From NCBI GenBank assembly GCA_029933635.1, contig JAOZNS010000007.1, forward strand, positions 1 to 14,253: a DNA stretch of 14,253 nt, in the 5' to 3' direction. How positions within the stretch are numbered: position 1 is the first letter of the stretch; each line of letters begins with the position of its first letter. The notes under the pieces were generated by a model that had not been told where the DNA came from, did not search any database, and saw only the letters and a program-made list of their open reading frames with translations. The DNA comes from Candidatus Zixiibacteriota bacterium (GTDB taxonomy: Bacteria; Zixibacteria; MSB-5A5; SM1-73). Position numbers and translations under genes: made by a program. Below, piece by piece: positions 1 to 5,339 of this stretch.

Positions 1-624
1 CAATGCCTTTTCGAAATTTCGTTTATTTTGAAAAACCACGCCCAGATTGCCCAAGGCGGCGGCGTGAGCATGTTCATCTTTTCCTTTTTCTGCCCTATCC
101 AGAGCTTCTTTCCAGGCGCCTTTTGCTTCATCCCATTTGCTTTGCTTATACTGAGCAATTCCGATGTGAACCAGAAGGGCGGCGGCTTCGGATGGTGTCA
201 ACTCCTGCAGTGCCAAACCGGCTCTGAAAGCCTTAATTGCGCTGTCATACTCATAATTGTCTAAGTGTTTTTGTCCTTCTTCAAAAAATGTTCTCAAATT
301 CAGGTTTGGGCTTTGCGGTATGCCATCTTCATAGCGTGTAGGTTCTCCAGTTTCTCTTTCGAGCAGTTGATCAATCTTTTCCTCGATTCGTTTTTCGGTT
401 TCTGCCATCTCTGGGATCGGCTTTACCTTTTCTTCAATCTTGCTTGGTTTAAGCAGGTCGATTATGGGATAGATTCCTGCTAAAAATGCCAGAACGATGG
501 TGATAATTAGATCTCTGGTTATATTCAAATCTGGATTTCCCTGCTTTGCGTCCAATATGATTTTTCCGATTCCTCCTATCAGGATCAATCCAGCAATTAT
601 CAGAAGGAGGATTTTCCAAAACAT
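1..624 (-). CDS. Membrane-anchored TPR-repeat protein (partial, 3' end beyond window)
   Basis: The frame is open from an ATG at 622-624 down to the left edge of the window: 208 codons with no stop, so the gene continues outside. A GGGAG ribosome-binding site (633-637) sits 8 nt upstream of the start. Residues 1-22 are a hydrophobic segment (MFWKILLLIIAGLILIGGIG), and a second hydrophobic stretch lies near residues 39-57 (IIITIVLAFLAGIYPII-like). This suggests a hairpin membrane anchor or a signal anchor plus one helix. A charged, probably coiled stretch rich in E and K follows at about 60-90. From about residue 110 the pattern is TPR-like: a helix with NYEYDSAIKAFRAGL, then QYKQSKWDEAKGAWKEAL, then LGNLGVVFQNKRNFEKAL, each close to the TPR consensus spacing of 34 residues. 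TPRs are protein-interaction scaffolds; the partner is unknown. The hairpin-rich gap separates this gene from selA, so it need not be part of the selenium operon. Confidence 0.85.
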   Translation of the reverse strand, partial: MFWKILLLIIAGLILIGGIGKIILDAKQGNPDLNITRDLIITIVLAFLAGIYPIIDLLKPSKIEEKVKPIPEMAETEKRIEEKIDQLLERETGEPTRYEDGIPQSPNLNLRTFFEEGQKHLDNYEYDSAIKAFRAGLALQELTPSEAAALLVHIGIAQYKQSKWDEAKGAWKEALDRAEKGKDEHAHAAALGNLGVVFQNKRNFEKAL

Positions 625-672
625 TATTTAAACTCCCATTTGTACCGTCGTGGATAATTCATATTTGATTTA

Positions 673-739
673 TCAAGCAGGCTACGCCATGCTTGACCTA
701 CGCTTCCACCATTTTTTCTAACCGAGCCATGAAGGCTCG
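673..739. repeat. Two neighbouring hairpins with related loops
   Basis: The first hairpin (673-696) pairs TCAAGCA with TGCTTGA, and an inner GGC/GCC stem closes a 3-nt TAC loop with a single A bulge. The second (723-739) pairs CGAGCC with GGCTCG around ATGAA. On the minus strand each is preceded by GTAG. They look like copies of one kind of small palindromic element. A short GGAGG/CCTCC stem follows at 752-768. Confidence 0.5.
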
Positions 740-871
740 ACTACGCATAGCGGAGGCTTCACACCTCCACCAATCAACTTAATCTTAACCGGCCTCTTCT
801 GCTTAATCTGTTTGATCTGTTGGGAAAAACATCCGTTGCATCCGTTGACAACTTCACACCATTCGTTCGTT

Positions 872-897
872 GGTCAGGGGTGCCCTCACCCCTGACC
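872..897. repeat. Perfect 11-bp hairpin, first of a similar pair
   Basis: GGTCAGGGGTG (872-882) is perfectly complementary to CACCCCTGACC (887-897) across a 4-nt CCCT loop. There is no T-run on either side, so it is not a standard intrinsic terminator. A second hairpin with a closely similar stem lies 9 nt further on. Confidence 0.65.
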
Positions 898-906
898 TTG
901 TTGTCT

Positions 907-936
907 TTGGTTCAGGGTAAGGGTACCCTGAACCAA
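907..936. repeat. Perfect 13-bp hairpin, second of a similar pair
   Basis: TTGGTTCAGGGTA (907-919) is perfectly complementary to TACCCTGAACCAA (924-936) across the 4-nt loop AGGG. The stem shares the GGT(T)CAGGG core with the hairpin at 872-897, so the two are probably diverged tandem copies. Compensated stem differences between the copies would argue for selection on RNA or DNA structure. Confidence 0.65.
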
Positions 937-1014
937 CGGGTGACATCGTAGTTGCCCAATTTATTGAGCTGGCTCGATCGTCAAGATGCTTCGCATTCAC
1001 CTAACAACCACACA

Positions 1015-1028
1015 CAGGCTGAAGCCTG
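1015..1028. repeat. Small hairpin CAGGC-TGAA-GCCTG
   Basis: A 5-bp stem with a TGAA tetraloop, followed by CGGCTAC. It lies about 60 nt downstream of the selA stop codon on the transcribed strand. It is too weak and lacks the T-tract needed for a confident terminator call. Confidence 0.35.
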
Positions 1029-1090
1029 CGGCTACACCAATCAAACCTATTAAAATCACACTGGAAGTATAATGCGGAGAGAGAAAAGAA

Positions 1091-2494
1091 TCAACTTCTT
1101 TTGAGAAAAATATTCTTGATCGCAGAGATCAAAGTCTGGTCCTGATGGGGAAAAACGGTTCGCAAATCCAGAACGAATCTCTCATTTTCGATCCGTCCTA
1201 TGATGGGAGGAGAGTGTTGTCTGAAAAGCTGAGCACAGTCGTTGGGTGAGCACCCTTTGATCTCGAAGGAGATAGCTATGGTCGGTAAAGTTTCACCGGG
1301 AAGCGACCCACCACCCACCGTGCTTTGAGTTTGATGAAGGCTAACCTTAATGTTCGATTTGCTTAATTTTTGTTTGATTCTCTCGGCCCTTTTTTCTAAA
1401 TCCTTCAACGGGGCGCTTATCATTTTCCAGGCGGGGAGTTTCTGGGTAGCTTCTCCTTTCAGATAGTAAAGCAAAATCCTTTCCAGCCCGGCAAGAAACA
1501 TCTTATCCAGCCTCAAGGCACGATGCAGGGGATGCCTCTTGAGAATTTCGATGTATTTCCTTTGACCTAAAATTATACCCGCCTGTGGTGCGCCCAAAAG
1601 CTTATCTCCGGAGAAACAGACCAGATCGGCACCAGCCGAAAGAGCTTCGAAAGCGGTGGGTTCGTGTGCCAGACCAAAATCTTCGGTTCTGAGGAGAACT
1701 CCACTTCCCAGATCTTCCACCACACATAGATTCCGCTCCCTTCCCAGCTTGACCAAATCAGCTATGGATGGCCTTTTCACGAATCCGATCATCCTGAAGT
1801 TGCTCTGATGAACTTTAAGCAGAAGGGCGGTATCAGATGTGATAGCATTTTCGTAGTCCGATATGGAAGTCTGGTTGGTGGTTCCCACCTCCCTTAGCTT
1901 TGCCCCGCTTAAGGTTAATATCTCTGGAATTTTAAAGCCTCCTCCTATTTGCACCAGTTCACCACGTGAGACTATCACCTCTTTGCCGGAAGCCAGGGCG
2001 GTTAAGATCAAAAGCACCGCTCCGGCATTGTTGTTTACTGCCAGTGCCGCCTCGGCTGGGGTAAGGGCACAAAGAAGCTTTTCCACAAAGATGCCCCTTT
2101 TGCTCCTCTTTCCCTCTTTGAGATCAAACTCTAAATTATTATAGGAAGCGCTTATATTCTTAATAAAAGATAAAGTCTCCTCATCCAAGGGCGCACGCCC
2201 TAAATTGGTATGGAGAACCACACCAGTGGCATTGATCACCGGCTTTAAAGAAAAGGAAGTTAGTTCATCTATTTTGGCTTTCACCTGATGGATTATTTCT
2301 TGGATGGAGATCGGCTCTTTACCCTTCTTCACCTGTTCCCTGGTCCCCCCCACCACCTGTTTGACCGCCTCAGCCACCAAGGAATGAGAGAGTTCGGAAA
2401 TGTCGGGCTGAAGTTCGGGCAACTCCAAGATCCTTTCCACGCTTGGAATCTGCCTCAATTTGCTCTGATTCACGTTTTCACCTGAATTCGGCAT
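1091..2494 (-). CDS. selA: L-seryl-tRNA(Sec) selenium transferase
   Basis: SelA is the cytosolic PLP enzyme that converts Ser-tRNA(Sec) to Sec-tRNA(Sec) using selenophosphate. The 467-residue product matches the usual bacterial length (about 460). The N-terminal tRNA-binding part (roughly 1-80, starting IPSVERILELPEL) precedes a fold-type-I PLP domain with the conserved INATGVVLHTNLGRAPL (87-103) and VVEDLGSG (258-265). The PLP lysine is Lys298 in CFSGDKLLGAPQAG. The C-terminal part contains the LP..AISFE and LDLRTVFP motifs typical of SelA. The ATG at 2494 has an AGAGGA ribosome-binding site 6 nt upstream and overlaps the end of selD by 25 nt, which indicates translational coupling. It is the last gene of the tRNA > MBL > selD > selA unit. 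No in-frame stop or missing catalytic residue is seen. Identity is very secure. Confidence 0.97.
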   Translation of the reverse strand: MPNSGENVNQSKLRQIPSVERILELPELQPDISELSHSLVAEAVKQVVGGTREQVKKGKEPISIQEIIHQVKAKIDELTSFSLKPVINATGVVLHTNLGRAPLDEETLSFIKNISASYNNLEFDLKEGKRSKRGIFVEKLLCALTPAEAALAVNNNAGAVLLILTALASGKEVIVSRGELVQIGGGFKIPEILTLSGAKLREVGTTNQTSISDYENAITSDTALLLKVHQSNFRMIGFVKRPSIADLVKLGRERNLCVVEDLGSGVLLRTEDFGLAHEPTAFEALSAGADLVCFSGDKLLGAPQAGIILGQRKYIEILKRHPLHRALRLDKMFLAGLERILLYYLKGEATQKLPAWKMISAPLKDLEKRAERIKQKLSKSNIKVSLHQTQSTVGGGSLPGETLPTIAISFEIKGCSPNDCAQLFRQHSPPIIGRIENERFVLDLRTVFPHQDQTLISAIKNIFLKRS

Positions 2495-3522
2495 GTTTCA
2501 TCCTCTACTATTTCCCCGATCACCATTGACTCAGGCACCCCCTTGGAGGCTAATGTGTCCAGCAGCTTCTTCTCTTTCTCTTTGGAAACCGATATGAGCA
2601 ATCCCCCGGAAGTCTGAGCATCGGATAGAATCAGTTTTGCTTCTTGGGTAATCTCTTTATCCCAATCGACTTTGTTCTGTAAAAATTTGAGATTCGCTAA
2701 GGTTCCGCCCGGAACCACCTTTTGTTTTGCCAACTCCCAGGCAAAATCAATCACCCGAACTTTTGATAGACAGATTTTTGCTCCTCTCTTTGAAGCACGA
2801 ACCAACTCATACAAGTGCCCCAAAAGCCCATAGCCGGTGATGTCCGTTGCGGCATTGCTTCCAACTTCTAACATTGCCTCAGAGGCGGATTTATTTAAAA
2901 AGGTCATTATGCTGACAGCTTCCTCCACCACATTTTGCTCGACCAAATCCTTTTTGATCGCTGTGGTTATGATCCCAATCCCCAAGGGTTTGGTCAATAT
3001 CAAAGAATCTCCGACTTTAGCATTCTTGTTGCTGATTATCTTTTCTGGATGAATTATTCCGGTCACCGCCATTCCATATAATGGCTCTTTGGTTTTGAGG
3101 GTATGTCCGCCTATTATGGGCACGTCGGCCTCACCTACTTTGTCTGCACATCCTTTCAGGATTTCATCCACCGCCCATAAAGGAACAGACTCTGGAGGAA
3201 AACCTAAAAGATTCAAAGCGGACAGGGGTTTTCCTCCCATGGCGTAAATATCACTTAAAGAATTAGCCGCGGCAATTGCTCCGAAATCGTAAGGGTCATC
3301 CACCACCGGCGGGAAAAAATCCACCGTTTGGACTAAAGCTAACTCATCGGAGATCCTGTAAACTCCCGCATCATCCACCGAGTTGAAGCCAATCAACACA
3401 TTTGGATTTTTTATCTTAGGCAAATGACCCAGAACCTGGGTCAGGTCTTTCGGACCACATTTTGATGCTCACCCGAAACTGGAGGCCAAAGACGTCAGTT
3501 TTATTTTCTCCTCTGCATTCAT
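2470..3522 (-). CDS. selD: Selenide, water dikinase, itself a selenoprotein (Sec18 encoded by TGA)
   Basis: SelD makes selenophosphate from selenide and ATP. The part after a TTG at 3423 already shows the family: FNSVDDAGVY, TVDFFPPVVDDPYDFG, IYAMGGKP, GGHT, TDITGYGLLGHL, VPGGT and DAQTSGG. That piece is only 317 residues and lacks the N-terminal catalytic loop. Reading upstream in the same frame gives an ATG at 3520-3522 and 17 residues ending LTSLASSFG. Next come TGA (3469-3471) and ASKCGPKDLTQVLGHLPKI. This places Sec18 and Lys21 with the U-x-x-K spacing of the catalytic Cys17/Lys20 pair in E. coli SelD; Sec at this site is known in other bacteria. With readthrough the protein is 350 residues, the normal SelD length (E. 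coli 347). A SECIS-like hairpin follows the TGA. An AGAGG ribosome-binding site lies 4 nt before the ATG. The gene is 64 nt after the MBL gene and overlaps selA. Confidence 0.93.
3425..3456 (-). promoter_or_regulatory. SECIS-like element downstream of the selD UGA
   Basis: In the mRNA the UGA is followed by a perfect 8-bp stem, TGACCCAG-GTT-CTGGGTCA (3425-3443), with a 3-nt loop that starts with G. The loop begins 34 nt after the UGA. This fits the general bacterial SECIS pattern as I know it: a short stem, a small loop with a G among its first two positions, and a loop roughly 16-37 nt from the UGA. The CAGGTTCTG top resembles the CAGGTCTG top of E. coli fdhF. A second small hairpin, GGTC-CGAAA-GACC (3444-3456), stacks directly between the UGA and the main stem. 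In SelB-dependent decoding this RNA recruits SelB:Sec-tRNA. SelB is not encoded here. Confidence 0.75.
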
Positions 3523-3586
3523 CTCGCCTCTTTCGAAAAATTCCAATGCCTGCCAAGTTAAGAAATTTAACGAGCACTGAAACCAC

Positions 3587-4423
3587 TCATATTTCGATCA
3601 CCTTTCCCACACCATTTGAAATAAAATCCTTTTGATATTCATCCTTAAATAACCTCCTGGTTCTATCTCCGGAACAATGGCAGGGGGCGACCTTTTTGAC
3701 TTCCAACTCCCTGAAGGCTTTGACGATCTTTTTTAATTCGGAATCACTTGATCCGGATAAATGAAAGCCGCCCAAAACCAGATAAATATCTTCTCCAGTT
3801 ATCTTCTTGACCTCTCTCAGTATGTCCACTATTCCAGGATGAGCACAGCCGGTTATCACCACCAAACCCTTGGTGGTTTTAACTATCAAAGATTGCTCTT
3901 TTATCCAGGTGCCCAATTCGCCGGTGGTGCTCACGCTTTCGAAAATCACTGCTGGATCGTCAACCTCAACTACTTTCGCTTTATACGATTGGACCTTCTT
4001 TTTGAAATCGCGGGGGAACGATCTTGGTAAGTATACGGTAAGGTTAGAGTTTTTCTCCAATATTCCCCAAAGTCCACCGGTATGATCTCCATGTATGTGC
4101 GAAAGCACAATTATGTTTATATCTTTCGGGTCTATCTTTAAATTCTTCATGTTATCCAGCAAGGTGAAATCATCGGCACCAGTATCAAAAAGAATATTTT
4201 TATCCTTTACTTTAACCAAACAGGAAAACCCCCATCCGGTCTTTAAATCGGGATCATACAGGTAGTTGTCATAAAGGGTGATCATTGTAACCTCCGCTTT
4301 TGCTGAATCGTCCTTAACCTCTTTGGCAGGTATTGTTCCTGCAGGGTGGGACAAAGGTGCCAGAGTAATCGGAAAAATAAGGAGGATGATGAAGGCGAAT
4401 ATCCGCATAACATTTTTTAACAT
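3587..4423 (-). CDS. Exported metallo-beta-lactamase-fold hydrolase (DHPS-like MBL subfamily)
   Basis: The 278-residue protein opens with a signal-peptide-like stretch (MLKNVMRIFAF, then hydrophobic to about residue 23, with polar PLSHPAG after it), so it is probably exported. The MBL metal-binding set is present: SHIHGDHTGG (108-117), GCAHPG with His195, and GGFHL with His221. The ending APCHCSGDRTRRLF (247-259) is typical of the 7,8-dihydropterin-6-methyl-4-(beta-D-ribofuranosyl)aminobenzene-5'-phosphate synthase-like branch. The substrate of this branch is mostly unknown, and I do not assign one. No clear ribosome-binding site precedes the ATG at 4423; Met6 is an alternative start. The gene sits only 25 nt after the tRNA-Sec-like gene and 64 nt before selD on the same strand. 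Co-transcription with the selenium genes is therefore likely, but a functional link is inference. Confidence 0.85.
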   Translation of the reverse strand: MLKNVMRIFAFIILLIFPITLAPLSHPAGTIPAKEVKDDSAKAEVTMITLYDNYLYDPDLKTGWGFSCLVKVKDKNILFDTGADDFTLLDNMKNLKIDPKDINIIVLSHIHGDHTGGLWGILEKNSNLTVYLPRSFPRDFKKKVQSYKAKVVEVDDPAVIFESVSTTGELGTWIKEQSLIVKTTKGLVVITGCAHPGIVDILREVKKITGEDIYLVLGGFHLSGSSDSELKKIVKAFRELEVKKVAPCHCSGDRTRRLFKDEYQKDFISNGVGKVIEI

Positions 4424-4451
4424 CGAGGCTTATAATTAGAACTAAAATTAG

Positions 4452-4545
4452 CAGAAGTGGTGGGGCTCGAACCCACCTCTCCCGGTCCAACCGGGGGGAC
4501 TACGGATTTAAAGTCCGCGCAAACTACCAGATGCTATCCACTTCC
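4452..4545 (-). tRNA. selC: tRNA-Sec-like gene with anticodon UUA, possibly degenerate
   Basis: The 94-nt class II tRNA aligns index for index with E. coli selC through the anticodon arm. It has a 5-bp anticodon stem (first pair G-U) and the loop CTTTAAA where selC has CTTCAAA. The anticodon is therefore UUA (complement of the stop UAA), not UCA. It keeps a long variable arm (CCCGGT-TGG-ACCGGG), a perfect T-stem GTGGG/CCCAC with loop TTCGAGC, and G as discriminator. Departures from a good selC are: a 7-bp rather than 8-bp acceptor (one C seems missing on the 3' side), a first pair G-U, a D-stem with at least two mismatches, and CTA in place of CCA. Position immediately upstream of MBL-selD-selA supports tRNA-Sec. 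tRNA-Leu(UAA) would need the anticodon one place over and does not fit. Whether it is functional is uncertain. Confidence 0.75.
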
Positions 4546-4554
4546 GTTAAACAA

Positions 4555-4582
4555 AATATATACTAAACTTTTCATTTTGCAA
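4555..4582 (-). promoter_or_regulatory. Probable sigma70-type promoter of the tRNA/selenium operon
   Basis: On the minus strand TTGCAA (4577-4582) and TATATT (4555-4560) are separated by 16 bp. The -10 box ends 9 nt before the tRNA 5' end, so transcription would start at or just before the tRNA. This is the only good promoter seen upstream of the tRNA > MBL > selD > selA unit. Confidence 0.5.
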
Positions 4583-4741
4583 TTCTTTTGTTTAATTTAA
4601 GGATTAACATGGATGATGTAAATATCGGGGCTGTTGCCCAACTCTGTTGGCGGGCTGAATGCCTGGCCCTATGGTTGTTAAGTTTTTGTCTCCGATAAGG
4701 GCGGGAATTCATCCGGCCCAACAATCTGACTTCGGAAACAG
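4583..4741. other. Non-coding stretch before the gene remnants
   Basis: All frames are broken. It contains small imperfect inverted repeats (GGGC-TGTT-GCCC near 4628-4639 and CCAAC-TCT-GTTGG just after) and no plausible start with a ribosome-binding site. Its right end is where the HNH-like coding frame begins abruptly after a TGA at 4727-4729. It may be a dispersed intergenic repeat, but that cannot be shown from one copy. Confidence 0.3.
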
Positions 4742-4885
4742 CCTCATAGAATATATCAATTTGATCGAGATACAAAAGAAAGATTTAATCCTGAGATCGA
4801 TCATATTTTCCCTCAAGATCCTATAGAAAAACAAACTGAAGAGTATTATAATGTAGTAAATACTATATGGGATATGCAACCAGTT
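4742..4885 (+). pseudogene. Internal fragment of an HNH endonuclease domain
   Basis: One frame reads about 48 residues with no start codon and a TGA shortly upstream (4727). It contains FNPEIDHIFPQDP and then EEYYNVVNTIWDMQPV. The (E)IDHIFP block followed by a 'dtIWNmQPV' block is the core wording of HNH nuclease domains found in restriction and DUF262-type defence proteins; I recognise it by pattern only. The Asp-His of the first half is present. The following Asn/Lys part and the last His of the HNH motif are missing, because the frame runs into an inverted-repeat element after QPV. With no start and no C-terminal half it is a dead remnant. Confidence 0.55.
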
Positions 4886-4951
4886 CGACATATACGCTTC
4901 GCTTTGTCTCGCCCTTCGGGACATCACCTTCGGCAACGTCGTACATGCGAC
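4883..4951. repeat. 69-bp element with imperfect terminal inverted repeats
   Basis: The left arm GTTCGACATATACG (4883-4896) is partly complementary to the right arm CGTCGTACATGCGAC (4937-4951), with two bulges and one mismatch. Small CCC-TTC-GGG and CC-TTC-GG stems lie inside. It sits exactly between the HNH remnant and the yicC remnant and keeps both in one reading frame. It could be a REP/MITE-like mobile repeat; other copies in the genome would be needed to show this. Confidence 0.45.
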
Positions 4952-5175
4952 CTCACAGAGGAGTGCGTCCGGTTCAAAAGCCACAACCAGCAGTTTCTTT
5001 CCGCTTTGAAGGAAGATGTGCCGGTGGGGAAAAGGTTGACCTTTCTGCTTCAGGAGATGAACCTTGAAGCCAACACCATCGGAGCCAAGGCGGCAGAGGC
5101 CCCGATATCACAAAAGGTGATTTTGTTAAAAGAGGAGATAGAGAAGATAAGAGAACAGGGCAGAAGATCGAGTAG
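4949..5175 (+). pseudogene. yicC: 3' remnant of yicC (YicC/DUF1732 family), truncated and frameshifted
   Basis: From about 4949 the frame matches the conserved C-terminus of YicC: DLTEECVRFKSHNQQF, DVPVGKRLTFLLQEMN, EANTIGAKA, ISQKV and EEIEKIREQ. YicC proteins are about 290 residues; only the last ~70 remain, preceded by a foreign element in the same frame. The normal ending EQVQxIE-stop is lost by an apparent 1-nt deletion around 5159. Adding one base restores EQVQKIE and a TAG at 5173-5175. As it stands the frame runs on to 5236 with a basic, unrelated tail. yicC normally stands directly before gmk, as here, so this is the decayed native gene. YicC-type proteins act on RNA in the cytoplasm; this fragment is not expected to. 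Confidence 0.8.
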
Positions 5176-5196
5176 AGTTGTCCTTAGCTGTCGGAA

Positions 5197-5238
5197 GACA
5201 AAAAGAGCAAAACAATTGAGATTTATACCCGTGTAAAC
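5197..5238 (+). pseudogene. Possible tail of a tyrosine recombinase
   Basis: A 14-residue stretch reads DKKSKTIEIYTRVN, which resembles the 'SSKTTEIYTHVS' segment carrying the catalytic tyrosine at the end of XerC-like and integron/phage integrases. There are stops or unrelated sequence on both sides (TAA soon after, at 5251-5253). The match is short and could be chance. If real, an integrase was once present upstream of gmk. Confidence 0.25.
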
Positions 5239-5339
5239 ATATTACCATAAGAGAGGCTCATAACGAGTTGAAGACGTTTATCCTAAGGGTTTATGTGATT
5301 TCTGAAATAATTAAAACCTTAGCTGGGGATCAATCTTAG

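Larger units (their letters stand above)
625..1090. other. Gene-free, hairpin-rich intergenic region
   Basis: No convincing coding frame lies here. The region separates the 3' end of selA from the 5' end of the TPR gene. It contains at least six short inverted repeats (673-696, 723-739, 752-768, 872-897, 907-936, 1015-1028) and a tandem 9-mer, CATCCGTTG twice at 830-847. Several hairpins share wording such as GCCTTCATGGC or GGCTTCAGCC followed by GTAG on the minus strand. That looks like a set of related small repeat elements rather than unrelated terminators. Confidence 0.6.

Noticed and set aside
2470..3423. selD called as a 317-residue protein from a TTG start
   Set aside because: It omits the catalytic N-terminal loop. 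The same frame upstream of the TGA supplies a normal start and the missing SelD residues.
4449..4545. tRNA read as tRNA-Leu or tRNA-Ser
   Set aside because: The anticodon position in the 7-nt loop gives UUA, not UAA, CAA, UGA or similar. The G discriminator, the selA/selD neighbours and the index-by-index match to selC favour tRNA-Sec.
4874..5236. A novel 120-residue protein
   Set aside because: It is a chimera of an inverted-repeat element and the C-terminus of yicC, with a frameshifted basic tail and no ribosome-binding site.
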